Part shown: in pieces, positions 8,490-16,728 of the stretch
How positions within the stretch are numbered: position 1 is the stretch's first letter
Layout: the number at the start of each line of letters is the position of its first letter
NCBI GenBank assembly: GCA_021736785.1
Contig: JAIPFF010000044.1
Location: 1-47,312 of the forward strand
Length of the DNA stretch: 47,312 nt
From: Thiohalocapsa sp.
GTDB lineage: Bacteria; Pseudomonadota; Gammaproteobacteria; Chromatiales; Chromatiaceae
Direction: 5' to 3'
Program-made: the position numbers and the translations under genes
Notes under the pieces: generated by a model
What the model was told of the DNA's origin: nothing
Databases searched by the model: none
Seen by the model: only the letters and a program-made list of their open reading frames with translations

Positions 8490-9435
8490 GATCCGAACCG
8501 AAATCCTGTTGTTGGCCGGTGACGCCGGCGGTGATGCGGTCAGGCGCCGCGCCATGGGTGCATACCTGGGCCTCGCGGTCGGCGACGCCCTCGGCGCGAC
8601 GGTGGAGTTTCTGACGCCCAACGAAATCCGCTCGCAGCACGGCCAGCACCGCGAAGTGATCGGCGGCGGCTGGCTCCGGCTTCGAAAGGGACAGGTCACC
8701 GACGATACGGAAATGAGCTTGGCGCTGGGCGCCAGCATCCTGGCGAACGGGGGCGTCGACCCGTTGGCGGCGGCGGAGGCCTTCAGCGACTGGATGCGCC
8801 ACAAGCCGGTCGACATCGGCAATACCGTGCGCCGCGGCATCGCCACCTTCCGCCGCACGGGCGTTCCGGAAATGCCGCAAAACGAATTCGACGCCGGCAA
8901 CGGTGCCTGTATGCGCTGCCTGCCCATCGCGCTCGCGACCGTGGGCGCCGATGCCGACCAAGTGGATGCCTGCAATCAGTGCCAGGCCCACGTCACCCAC
9001 AACAACCCCACATCGGATGCCGCGACGCTGTGCGTGATCCGGATGGTGCAGGCGGCGCTGCTCGGCGGCGACCGCAACGACCTGAAACTGCTCGCGGATG
9101 CGCTTGTCGCCGAAGACGCGGCCTTTACCTACGACCGCAAGCGCAGCGAGAATCCCAGCGCCTTTATCGTCGATACGGTGCGCGCCGTCTTCCAGGCGCT
9201 GTTCGCCACCGACAGCTTCGAGTCGGCGTTGATCGACGTGGTCAACCGGGGCGGCGACGCCGATACCACCGGCGCCATCACCGGCATGATCGCGGGCGCG
9301 CTCTACGGCCCCGCCGCCATCCCGGCCCGCTGGGTCCGCCACTTGGACAAGAGGATTCGCCACGCCTGCATCGAGCAGGCACAGGAGCTGACCAAGCTCT
9401 CCCCGTTGTATGCGGTGTGCCTTCAGCCCCGCTGA
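8464..9435 (+). CDS. draG: ADP-ribosyl-dinitrogenase reductase glycohydrolase (DraG)
   Basis: Removes ADP-ribose from NifH and so reactivates nitrogenase after ammonia or energy switch-off. The 323-residue product has the di-manganese ADP-ribosylglycohydrolase motifs TDDTEM near residue 80 and GGDADTTGAI near residue 260, together with GAYLGLAVGDALGATVEF, GGGWLRL and DAGNGA.MRCLP, close to Rhodospirillum DraG as I recall it. The only good ATG upstream of the conserved core is at 8464, inside nifQ (26-nt overlap), giving about 20 extra N-terminal residues; an ATG at 8554 would truncate the first helix. The ADP-ribosyltransferase partner DraT is not in this window. Confidence 0.93.
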   Translation: MLVSALSSEIRTEILLLAGDAGGDAVRRRAMGAYLGLAVGDALGATVEFLTPNEIRSQHGQHREVIGGGWLRLRKGQVTDDTEMSLALGASILANGGVDPLAAAEAFSDWMRHKPVDIGNTVRRGIATFRRTGVPEMPQNEFDAGNGACMRCLPIALATVGADADQVDACNQCQAHVTHNNPTSDAATLCVIRMVQAALLGGDRNDLKLLADALVAEDAAFTYDRKRSENPSAFIVDTVRAVFQALFATDSFESALIDVVNRGGDADTTGAITGMIAGALYGPAAIPARWVRHLDKRIRHACIEQAQELTKLSPLYAVCLQPR

Positions 9436-9495
9436 GCGAATCGAGCCCGTCGCGGATCGAGCCCGTCCGGGCGACAGCCCCGTCCCAGACGACAG

Positions 9496-9528
9496 CGGGG
9501 CGTCGCCCCGTCCGCTATAGCGCTATAG
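9496..9528. repeat. Hairpin and palindrome between convergent draG and panD
   Basis: The 128-bp gap holds a CGGGGC-GTC-GCCCCG hairpin (9496-9510), then a perfect 14-bp palindrome CTATAGCGCTATAG (9515-9528). Neither is followed by a T-tract on either strand. They may act as a weak bidirectional terminator between the convergent genes. A short GATCGAGCCCGTC motif also appears twice in this gap. Confidence 0.4.
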
Positions 9529-9563
9529 AGGCATGCGGCCAGCCCGCAGAGCCGGCGCGAGCA

Positions 9564-9944
9564 TCAGGCCGCCTGCGCCGGGATACTGTCGCCGGTGCCG
9601 ATTACCTCGTTGTGCTCGTTGCAATAGACGAGCTTCGGCTTGAAGGCCGCGGCCTGCTCCTCGCTCATGCCCACATAGCAGCAAATAATTACGCGGTCGT
9701 CCGGCGATGCCTTGTGCGCGGCCGCGCCGTTCACGGAAATCACCCGCGAACCGGCCTCGGCTCGAATGGCGTAGGTGCTGAAGCGCTCACCATTGGTGAG
9801 ATTGTAGATGTGCAGCTGCTCGTACTCTCGGATGCCGGCCAGACGCATCAGATCCTCGTCGATGGCGCACGAGCCTTCGTATTCCAGCTCGGCTTGAGTG
9901 ACGCGGGCTCGGTGCAGCTTGCACTTAAGCAACGTCAATTGCAT
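9564..9944 (-). CDS. panD: Aspartate 1-decarboxylase
   Basis: Makes beta-alanine from aspartate for pantothenate and CoA. The 126-residue pro-enzyme has the self-cleavage site Gly24-Ser25 (EYEGSCAID), which gives the pyruvoyl group, and the family segments [14 protein letters not shown] and [18 protein letters not shown]. The start at 9944 is set by a GGGAGGTT ribosome binding site 9 nt upstream; the open frame further upstream has no such support. It points the same way as panC-panB, separated by 193 bp without a clear terminator. Confidence 0.96.
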   Translation of the reverse strand: MQLTLLKCKLHRARVTQAELEYEGSCAIDEDLMRLAGIREYEQLHIYNLTNGERFSTYAIRAEAGSRVISVNGAAAHKASPDDRVIICCYVGMSEEQAAAFKPKLVYCNEHNEVIGTGDSIPAQAA

Positions 9945-10137
9945 GTCCAGTAACCTCCCGGTGGACGAGATCGCGCCTCGCCACTGAAATTTTTCGGTTC
10001 GGCAACGCCGCAGGGCGGACGAATTCCCCATTTTGCTGCGCTGCAATATGACGCTATTGTCTCAGCGCCCATACGGGCGGTGCAACCGAAAAACCGCACC
10101 GATGCGACGCTGCCCGGGAGAGAAGCCGACCGGTGCG

Positions 10138-10998
10138 TCACGCCGGTTCGTCGGGCAGATCCACATCGAGATTGTCGATCAGCCGTGCCTTGCCCAACCA
10201 GGCGGCAGCCAGAATCACGAGCGCCCGGTCGCCGACGACCGCGGGAGCCAGATCGGCACGCCGGCGCACACTCACGTAGTCCGGTTTGAAGCCCGCGGCC
10301 GAGAGCTCGCGCGCCGCATCCCACTCGGCGTCCGACGGGGCATCGCCCGCGCGCAGGCGCTCGGCCAAGCGCCGCAGCGTGCCGTAAAGGGCCGGCGCCG
10401 CAGCGCGCTCGTCGGCGCTCAAATAGCCGTTGCGCGAGCTCATCGCCAACCCATCCGGCTCGCGCACGATCGGCACGCCGACGATCTCGATCGGGAAGCA
10501 CAGTTCCGCCGTCATGCGCTGAATGACCATCAATTGCTGAAAATCCTTTTCGCCGAACACCGCCATGTCCGGCTGCACGATGTTGAACAGCTTGGCGACG
10601 ACCGTGGCGACACCCTGAAAATGACCGGGCCGGCTGGCGCCGCAGAGGACATTGCAGAGCCCCGGCACCTCGATCAGCGTCTGGCGTTCGCGGCCCTGCG
10701 GATAGACCTCCGCCTCGCTCGGCGCAAACAGACAATGGCAGCCGGCCGAGCGAAGCGCCTCGGCGTCCTCGTCCGGCGTGCGCGGATAGGCGGCCAAGTC
10801 CTCGCCGGCACTGAACTGCAGGGGGTTGACGAAGATGCTGACGACGACGCGATCGGCACCGGCCAATGCCCGGCGGACCAGCGCCAGGTGTCCGGCGTGC
10901 AGGTTGCCCATGCTGGGCACCAGGCCGATGCGCAAGCCGGAGCGGCGCCAGTCGGATACCAGGGCACGCATCGGGACGATCTCGTGGATGCTCTGCAT
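10138..10998 (-). CDS. panC: Pantothenate synthetase
   Basis: ATP-dependent condensation of pantoate with beta-alanine. 286 residues with the nucleotidyl-transferase HIGH-like motif in PSMGNLHAGHLALV, the FVNPLQF segment, VFGEKDFQQLMVIQRM (KMSKS-like/pantoate site) and SSRNGYLS. The substrate-entry motif reads PSMGNLHAGH where PTMGALHEGH is common. It lies 63 bp downstream of panB on the same strand. Confidence 0.97.
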   Translation of the reverse strand: MQSIHEIVPMRALVSDWRRSGLRIGLVPSMGNLHAGHLALVRRALAGADRVVVSIFVNPLQFSAGEDLAAYPRTPDEDAEALRSAGCHCLFAPSEAEVYPQGRERQTLIEVPGLCNVLCGASRPGHFQGVATVVAKLFNIVQPDMAVFGEKDFQQLMVIQRMTAELCFPIEIVGVPIVREPDGLAMSSRNGYLSADERAAAPALYGTLRRLAERLRAGDAPSDAEWDAARELSAAGFKPDYVSVRRRADLAPAVVGDRALVILAAAWLGKARLIDNLDVDLPDEPA

Positions 10999-11061
10999 AG
11001 CGGCTCCCTCGGTCAGTGGTGCGAAGCAGGCGTGCTCATCGGGACCGCCCGCATAGCTGTC

Positions 11062-11865
11062 CTACGCCAGCGTCTGCTCCGGCCCCGGGAAGGAGCCGCC
11101 GCGCACGTCCTCGACGTAGCGCTCGACCGCAGCGCGAATATCGCCACTGTCGGCCAGAAAATTCTTGCTGAAACGCGGCGGCCGGCCCGGCGTCAGTCCG
11201 AGCATGTCGTGCAGCACCAGCACCTGCCCGTCGCAGCGGTTGCCGGCGCCGATGCCGATCACCGGGATTCGCAGCTCGGCGGACAGGGCGGCCGCAAGCT
11301 CCGCCGGCACGCACTCGAGCACCAGCATGGACGCACCGGCCTGCTGCAGCGCCAGCGCGTCCGCGCGGATAACCGCGGCACCCGCATCGTCGCGCCCCTG
11401 ATAGCGATAACCGCCCAGCTGATGGACCGATTGCGGCAGCAGTCCGAGGTGCGCGCACACCGGCGCGCCGAACTCGGTCAGCCGCCGAACGGTCTCGAGC
11501 ACGGCGGCCCCTCCCTCGAGCTTGACCATCGCGGCCCCGCCCTCGCCCATCAGCCGCGCGGCCGCATCCAGGGCGCGCTCGATGGTCGCGTAGCGCATGA
11601 AGGGCATGTCGGCGATGACCAGCGCCCTTTCCCGCACGCGGCTGACACAGGCCGTGTGGTAAACCATATGATCGAGCGTGACCGGCACCGTGCTCGGCTG
11701 CCCCTGCAGCACCATACCCAGCGAGTCGCCGATCAGCAGCACATCGACGCCGGCGCCCTCGAGCACACGGCAGAAGGCGGCGTCGTAACAGGTCAGGCAG
11801 GCGATACGCTCGCCGCGCTGCTTCATGGCCATCAACGTGGCGGCGGTGATGCGGTCCGCTGGCAT
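11062..11865 (-). CDS. panB: 3-methyl-2-oxobutanoate hydroxymethyltransferase
   Basis: First step to pantoate: hydroxymethyl transfer from methylene-tetrahydrofolate to ketoisovalerate. 267 residues from the ATG at 11865, which has a GGAGAA ribosome binding site. Signatures: LTCYDAAFCRVLEGAGVD, IGDSLGMVLQG, ALVIADMPFM, MVKLEGG and PVIGIGAGNRCDGQVLVLHD. Located between folK (59 bp) and panC (63 bp), so folK-panB-panC probably form one unit. Confidence 0.97.
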   Translation of the reverse strand: MPADRITAATLMAMKQRGERIACLTCYDAAFCRVLEGAGVDVLLIGDSLGMVLQGQPSTVPVTLDHMVYHTACVSRVRERALVIADMPFMRYATIERALDAAARLMGEGGAAMVKLEGGAAVLETVRRLTEFGAPVCAHLGLLPQSVHQLGGYRYQGRDDAGAAVIRADALALQQAGASMLVLECVPAELAAALSAELRIPVIGIGAGNRCDGQVLVLHDMLGLTPGRPPRFSKNFLADSGDIRAAVERYVEDVRGGSFPGPEQTLA

Positions 11866-11924
11866 CGGTTCTCCGGGGTGGTGTCGATCGCTGCTTGGCT
11901 GTCCGCACTGCGCGGACGGAATCA

Positions 11925-12476
11925 TCAGGATAGTGCGGCACGCGGCGGCACGCCAGAACCATAAGTATCGGCTGCAAGCGGTTCGATCCCGTCATCGCCG
12001 CAGCGCCTCAGCAACTCGGCCAGCACACCCTGCCCCGGCACCAGCAGTGTCGGCGGTGCGATATCGAGCAGTGGCACCAGCACGAAGGCTCGCCGGTGAA
12101 TCTCCGGATGCGGCAGTGTCAGTCCGGGCTGACGGCTGTTCAGATCGCCGTGCAGCAGCAGATCTAGATCGAGTGTCCGCGGCCCCCAGCGGCGGCCGTC
12201 GCGCACCCGGCCGTGGGCGCACTCGATGCCCTGCAGCGCCTCCAGCAGCGCCGGCGGCGTGAGGGCGGAATCGAGGCGGACCGCGGCGTTCACGAAGTGC
12301 GGCTGATCTTGCGGCCCGAGCGGTGCCGTGCGATAGAGTCGCGATACCGCCCCGAGGCGGCTTTGCGGCAGCGCGGCCAGTTCACCAATGGCATGCTCGA
12401 CCTGGCGCGCGGGGTTGTTCAGATTTGCGCCGAGGCCGATGTAGACCACGGCGGTGGCGCCGGCGGCGTCAGCCAT
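11925..12476 (-). CDS. folK: HPPK, 2-amino-4-hydroxy-6-hydroxymethyldihydropteridine pyrophosphokinase
   Basis: Folate biosynthesis enzyme that transfers pyrophosphate to hydroxymethyldihydropterin. 183 residues with the family hallmarks YIGLGANLNNP, SRLYRTAPLG, QPHFVNAAV, the signature RRWGPRTLDLDLLLHG (two Asp for Mg-ATP) and LPHPEIHRRAFVLVPL. The start codon overlaps the pcnB stop by 8 nt, indicating translational coupling. The pcnB-folK-panB order is common in gammaproteobacteria. Confidence 0.96.
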   Translation of the reverse strand: MADAAGATAVVYIGLGANLNNPARQVEHAIGELAALPQSRLGAVSRLYRTAPLGPQDQPHFVNAAVRLDSALTPPALLEALQGIECAHGRVRDGRRWGPRTLDLDLLLHGDLNSRQPGLTLPHPEIHRRAFVLVPLLDIAPPTLLVPGQGVLAELLRRCGDDGIEPLAADTYGSGVPPRAALS

Positions 12477-13848
12477 CGCCGCCTCCGGCGGCGGGTTGCG
12501 GCCCGCCCTCGGCGTGCGGCGCGTCGTCGCCGGTGGAACCCGCATCGGCCTCGCCGGCGGCGGGCTTGCGCTTGCGCCGGCGCGGGCGCTTCTTCTTGGT
12601 GCCGCCGGTCATGCGCAGGCGCTCGCCCGCGTCCACCGCCTGAAATCGTGTCCACCACTCGGCGATCTCGGTATCCACCTCGCCGGCCTCCGCGCGCAGC
12701 AGCAGAAAGTCGTAGGCGGCCCGAAAGCGCGGATGCGTGAGCAGGCTCAACGGGCGCTTGCCCTGGCGGCGCTCGAGACGCGGCTGCAGCGACCAGATCT
12801 CGCGCATCGGCAACCCGAATCGCTTCGGGATGGCAACCGTCTGCTGCTGCCGGGAGGCCACCTCGTGGGATGCCGATGCAATGGCCTCGGACCAAGACTG
12901 ACCCTGCTCGAGCAGCTCCGCATAACGCAGACGCGCCGGCTCCCACATCAGCACCGCGAACAAAAAGGCCGGAGCGACGGGCTTGCCATCGAGGATACGC
13001 TGATCGGTATTGTCGAGGCCCCTGCCGACGAAGGTGATCGGGAAGGCGTGCTCCTCGCGCGAGAGTGCGATCTCCGTGCCCGGAAACAGGTGGGCGAACA
13101 GGCCGTAATGGCGCAGTTTCTCGAACGCGTGCAACGCGTAACCGGAATGGAACAGTTTCAGGATTTCTTCGAACAGACGTGCCGGCGGCACTTCGCCGAG
13201 CAGTGGCGCCAAGCGCGGTAACGGCTCCTCGCAGGCCGGGTCTATCATGAAGCCGAGCTTGCAGGCGAAGCGCACGGCACGCAGCATCCGCACGGGATCC
13301 TCCCGGTAGCGCGCCTCGGCGTCGTCGCCGATCAGCCGCAGGCGGCCGGCCTCGATGTCCGCCAGGCCGCCGGCATAGTCCACCAGCGAGAAGTCCTCGA
13401 TATTGTAGTAGAGGGCATTGACCGTGAAATCCCGCCGCAGCGCGTCCTCGGCGATGGTGCCGTAAACGTTGTCACGCAGGATCATGCCGTTCTCGACGCG
13501 CCGTGCCTCCTCGTCCGGGTCGGACAAGCTTCCGCCGCGGAAGGTGGCCACCTCGATGATCTCGGGACCAAAGAAAACGTGGGCCAGGCGAAAGCGCCGG
13601 CCGATCAGCCGACAGTTGCGGAAAACACTGCGCACCTCTTCCGGGGTGGCGTCGGTGGCAATGTCGAAATCCTTCGGCTCGTGACCGAGCAGCAAGTCCC
13701 GCACGCCGCCGCCGACCAAGTAGGCCTGATGGCCCGCCTGTTTGAGGCGATACAGCACTTTGAGCGCATTCGAGCTGATGTTGCTGCGCGAAACCGTATG
13801 CTCGGGGCGCGGAACGATCAGGGGTTGGAGCGTGGTCGTTTGATGCAA
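12469..13848 (-). CDS. pcnB: Poly(A) polymerase I
   Basis: Adds 3' poly(A) tails that destabilise RNAs. 459 residues, close to the E. coli length. The catalytic head is YLVGGGVRDLLLG followed by KDFDIATDATPEEV (DxD metal ligands), then CRLIGRRFRLAHV and EVATFRGG; the neck region has the tRNA-nucleotidyltransferase-like REDPVRMLRAVRFA. The C-terminus is a long basic tail (GGTKKKRPRRRKRKPA), usual for PcnB and absent from CCA-adding enzymes. First gene of the pcnB-folK-panB-panC run. Confidence 0.96.
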   Translation of the reverse strand: MHQTTTLQPLIVPRPEHTVSRSNISSNALKVLYRLKQAGHQAYLVGGGVRDLLLGHEPKDFDIATDATPEEVRSVFRNCRLIGRRFRLAHVFFGPEIIEVATFRGGSLSDPDEEARRVENGMILRDNVYGTIAEDALRRDFTVNALYYNIEDFSLVDYAGGLADIEAGRLRLIGDDAEARYREDPVRMLRAVRFACKLGFMIDPACEEPLPRLAPLLGEVPPARLFEEILKLFHSGYALHAFEKLRHYGLFAHLFPGTEIALSREEHAFPITFVGRGLDNTDQRILDGKPVAPAFLFAVLMWEPARLRYAELLEQGQSWSEAIASASHEVASRQQQTVAIPKRFGLPMREIWSLQPRLERRQGKRPLSLLTHPRFRAAYDFLLLRAEAGEVDTEIAEWWTRFQAVDAGERLRMTGGTKKKRPRRRKRKPAAGEADAGSTGDDAPHAEGGPQPAAGGGDG

Positions 13849-14000
13849 GCGGCCGGAACTTCCCTTAAGGCTGCCGGGGGACGCGCGCCAACGGAGCGGC
13901 GGACGGAGCGGCGAACGGACCGGCTCCGGGCCCTGCCCCGTGCCGGCGGCGCGCTCGACCCGGCGTGAATGAATCGTGACAGTTATCGCTGCCGCAAAGC

Positions 14001-14028
14001 TTGAGCAAGCGGCGAATTCACGTATAAT
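14001..14028 (+). promoter_or_regulatory. Sigma-70 promoter of the tRNA-Glu gene
   Basis: TTGAGC (14001-14006) and a perfect TATAAT (14023-14028) are separated by 16 bp. A GC-containing discriminator (ACGCG) follows, as expected for stringently controlled stable-RNA promoters. Transcription would begin near 14035, about 17 nt before the mature tRNA end. Confidence 0.75.
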
Positions 14029-14051
14029 ACGCGATTCTGAACGACGCTTCT

Positions 14052-14126
14052 GCTCCCTTCGTCTAGCGGTTAGGACGCTGGCCTCTCACGTCGGTAACAG
14101 GGGTTCGAATCCCCTAGGGAGCGCCA
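14052..14126 (+). tRNA. tRNA-Glu (anticodon CUC)
   Basis: 75-nt cloverleaf with encoded CCA. The acceptor stem GCTCCCT pairs with AGGGAGC, the discriminator is G and CCA is at 14124-14126. The T arm is AGGGG-TTCGAAT-CCCCT. The anticodon loop CTCTCAC puts CTC at positions 34-36; its stem CTGGC/GTCGG contains two G-U pairs. The overall sequence resembles E. coli tRNA-Glu, which has UUC, so this is a CUC isoacceptor for GAG codons. Confidence 0.93.
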
Positions 14127-14134
14127 CTCGCAGA

Positions 14135-14168
14135 TGCCCTGTCATGCGGCCGCATGACAGGGCATTTT
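14135..14168 (+). terminator. Intrinsic terminator after tRNA-Glu
   Basis: A perfect 30-nt palindrome (arms TGCCCTGTCATGCGG / CCGCATGACAGGGCA) starts 9 nt after the tRNA CCA end and is followed by TTTTCG. It would fold into a 15-bp hairpin with almost no loop, or about 13 bp with a 4-nt loop. It also faces the convergent P-II-like gene that ends at 14274. Confidence 0.8.
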
Positions 14169-14273
14169 CGTCTCCGGCACCCAGCGCCGAAACCAGACCC
14201 GCCGAGATTTGGCCCGGAAATATCTGGCCCGCCGCCATCGCGCGAAACCCCACCGCTCCGAGCCGGGGCAACG

Positions 14274-14642
14274 TCATCCCTTCGGCCGTTCGACCTCGAA
14301 CCCTTCCGCAAAGGGCATCATCGGATGGCCGCGGCAGACCTCTTCCATGAAGATAACGCCTTGATGCGGATCGCCGATATCGCCGGCGTCGAAGAGGAGC
14401 TTGAAGACCTCGTCGGCCCGGCTCGCCTCGACCAACGCCATGACGACGTCGCGCTCGATCCAGACCAGCGTGCCGGGACGTTGACCGCGACGATCGGTGC
14501 CGCGGGCATGGTGGTGGGTCGCCGACAGCACGCCGGCGTGCTCCTCCACCAGCTTCATCAGCTCCAAGCCGCGCCCGCTCATGACGATGGCGGTAATCAG
14601 CTTCTTCTCGACACCGTAACCGATGTGTCCGAGTACGCTCAT
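14274..14642 (-). CDS. P-II-like signalling protein, second copy
   Basis: 122-residue ferredoxin-like-fold protein (KKLITAIVMSGRGLELMKLVEEHAG ... WIERDVVMALVEASRADEVFKLLFDAG). The pattern of strand, helix, exposed loop with HHHARGTDRRGQRPG, strand and helix is that of P-II-like trimers. The loop lacks the canonical uridylylated Tyr of GlnB. It overlaps the preceding P-II-like gene by ATGA. It probably senses a small molecule and regulates the DUF1538 membrane protein two genes upstream; this rests on gene order only. Confidence 0.75.
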   Translation of the reverse strand: MSVLGHIGYGVEKKLITAIVMSGRGLELMKLVEEHAGVLSATHHHARGTDRRGQRPGTLVWIERDVVMALVEASRADEVFKLLFDAGDIGDPHQGVIFMEEVCRGHPMMPFAEGFEVERPKG

Positions 14643-15022
14643 TCGCGGCGCTCCGCGTGCACGCCGAAACGGGCTGCGATGTCGTGAGGCACGTAAGTGG
14701 CCATCTTCTCCAGGCGTGTCAGCCAAAGAATGCCCATGCCCGGCGTGTCCATCTTGGCGGTGACGAAGACACGCTCGAAGATATGATCCGCTTGCTCGTT
14801 GGGGACAACGATGTAGATGATCTCCTTGTCGGTGTCCACGGTCAGCCCCAGGATGCCCATGCGCTTTTGCCGGATGCCGCTGCCCTGGGCGTGAAAGACC
14901 GTCGCGCCCTGGGCACCCGCCTCCATCGCCACCCGGACCACCGTGTCGGCGGTTCCCCGCTGCACGACGGCGGTCAGCAGCGTCACACCGGTCAGGACGA
15001 TCAGTTCGTTGCTGGCGCTCAT
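14639..15022 (-). CDS. P-II-like signalling protein, first copy
   Basis: 127-residue P-II family-like protein. The core TLLTAVVQRGTADTVVRVAMEAGAQGA is followed by a loop (GSGIRQKRMGILG) and VDTDKEIIYIVVPNEQADHIFERVFVTAKMDTPGMGILWLT, which matches the usual P-II layout and the C-terminal 'PGxGIxW' segment seen in P-II relatives. The start (15022) overlaps the DUF1538 stop by ATGA, and its own stop overlaps the second copy by ATGA, so three proteins are made in a coupled manner. Confidence 0.8.
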   Translation of the reverse strand: MSASNELIVLTGVTLLTAVVQRGTADTVVRVAMEAGAQGATVFHAQGSGIRQKRMGILGLTVDTDKEIIYIVVPNEQADHIFERVFVTAKMDTPGMGILWLTRLEKMATYVPHDIAARFGVHAERRE

Positions 15023-16728
15023 GCGGATATCCTCGTGAAGCGGCGGGTCTTGAAATCGGTCCAGAGCCCGGTGGCCAGCACCGACACGATGGGCCCCACC
15101 GAGCACATGGCGAGGATGCCGAAGCCCTCGGCCACATCGACCACCTGCCCCAGGCCCATGCCCAACGCCATCAGCAACGGCACCGTCACCGGTCCGGTGG
15201 TGACGCCGGCGCTGTCCCAGGCCAGATTCACCATCTCCTCGCGCGACAGGACCGTCAGAGTCAAAGCCAACGTGTAGCCGATCACCAGCAGCACCCACAG
15301 CGGCAGGTCGAACAGGATGCGACTGACGCCGAGCGTCGCGCCGCAGCCGACACCGATGGCCACGGCGTGCAGCAGGGTGCGTTTGCGGAAGGCGCCGTCG
15401 GTCAGGTTCTCCACGGTCATGCCCATGGCGTTCAACGCCGGCTCGGCGACGGTGGCGCCGTAGCCCACGGTAAACGCAAACACCAGCGTCGCGGAAATGC
15501 CGAGCGCATAGGGATACAGCGCCGGCGCGCCGGTCTGCCAGTGCGGGGAGAAGGCCCACGGGACGTTCACGCCGGCCTGCTCGCCGAGGCTCACGAGGCC
15601 GGCCGTCAGCCCCATGTTGAACAGCGCCATACCGGCAATGGCCATGGTGACGCCGTAGATAAACACATTGCGCTGGCGAATCCTGCGCCGCAACAGCAGC
15701 ACCTGCACCAACAGCAGCAGCAGCAGCAGCGGCACGATGGCGCGGAACGCGCCGATGATCTCCGGGTAGGGACTCTCCCGGTGCCAGCTATCCGCGCGCT
15801 CCGACTGCATCGGCAGCAGTGCCTCGGCGCCTTGCCCGGTGAGATAGAGCGCCACGCAAAGCACCGCGATGATCGGAAACAGCGACGCCAGCGTGACGAT
15901 ACCGAAACCGGACAGCGGATTGTCGCTGCGCCCGGTGGACGCCGCCACGCCGACGCCGACCGCCAGCACCAACGGCACCGTCACCGGCCCGGTGGTGATG
16001 GCGCCGCAGTCCCAGGCAAGGCCGATGATCGGCGCCAGATCAGGCTGCTGCGCGGCCCACACGGTGAACAATAGCGTCGGCGGCACGATGATCAGCACCA
16101 GGACCTTGAGCCGCCAGCCGAACATGAGCCGCAGCATGCCCAGGCTGACGGCAACGCCGACGCCGGTGGCAACCGCCATCACCAGCCATAGCGCATAGGG
16201 TCCGAGCAGTTGGCGCAGCCAGGGTGCACGCTCGCCGGAGACCGCGGCGGCGGCGGCTTGCAGCGCGCCGATGGCCGGCTCGGCGAAGGTCGCCGCGGCA
16301 CCCAGCAACAGGCTGAAGCCGAGCAGCACCGATGGATGCATCTGACCCGGCATGTGGAAGCCGACGTTCTCGGCGAAGGGCATCAGGCCGCGCTTGACCC
16401 CCTCCATAAAGAACATCAGGCCGATAATGACGGCCGCCATGCCGAGCAGAACGGTCTCGGTGCTGAGCAGCGAACTGCGCAATGCCAGCGCTTGGAAGGC
16501 GATCAGCAGCATCGCCAGCGGCACCACCGCGCGCAGCTGCTCGGCGAGCCGGACCGAGATGTAGGGAGTCACTAGACGATGCAGATCCACGGCCCGCAGC
16601 CGCGGGGTTAGCGGCCGCTGCCTTTCGGCCTCGAGGACCGCGGAGAAATCGACTTGACGTCGGTGGCGCTTGATCGCACCGAGATAAGAGCCGTAACGGA
16701 TCTCGCGCTCGCTCAATCTGTCGGTCAC
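15019..16728 (-). CDS. DUF1538 integral membrane protein (two-repeat, transporter-like)
   Basis: 569 residues with about twelve hydrophobic segments arranged as two homologous DUF1538 halves. Each half has an FAEPAIGAL or VAEPALNAM motif and a glycine-rich stretch (LAWDCGAITTGPVTVPLVLA, residues ~240; LAWDSAGVTTGPVTVPLLMA, ~510). Some DUF1538 proteins (UmpA/UmpB, as I recall) were reported as Na+/H+-type antiporters; here both halves are fused. The annotated GTG at 16728 overlaps its own GGAGG; a TTG at 16716, 9 nt after GGAGG, is an alternative start. Two P-II-like genes follow with ATGA overlaps, so P-II gating of transport is the likely theme. Confidence 0.85.
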   Translation of the reverse strand: MTDRLSEREIRYGSYLGAIKRHRRQVDFSAVLEAERQRPLTPRLRAVDLHRLVTPYISVRLAEQLRAVVPLAMLLIAFQALALRSSLLSTETVLLGMAAVIIGLMFFMEGVKRGLMPFAENVGFHMPGQMHPSVLLGFSLLLGAAATFAEPAIGALQAAAAAVSGERAPWLRQLLGPYALWLVMAVATGVGVAVSLGMLRLMFGWRLKVLVLIIVPPTLLFTVWAAQQPDLAPIIGLAWDCGAITTGPVTVPLVLAVGVGVAASTGRSDNPLSGFGIVTLASLFPIIAVLCVALYLTGQGAEALLPMQSERADSWHRESPYPEIIGAFRAIVPLLLLLLLVQVLLLRRRIRQRNVFIYGVTMAIAGMALFNMGLTAGLVSLGEQAGVNVPWAFSPHWQTGAPALYPYALGISATLVFAFTVGYGATVAEPALNAMGMTVENLTDGAFRKRTLLHAVAIGVGCGATLGVSRILFDLPLWVLLVIGYTLALTLTVLSREEMVNLAWDSAGVTTGPVTVPLLMALGMGLGQVVDVAEGFGILAMCSVGPIVSVLATGLWTDFKTRRFTRISA

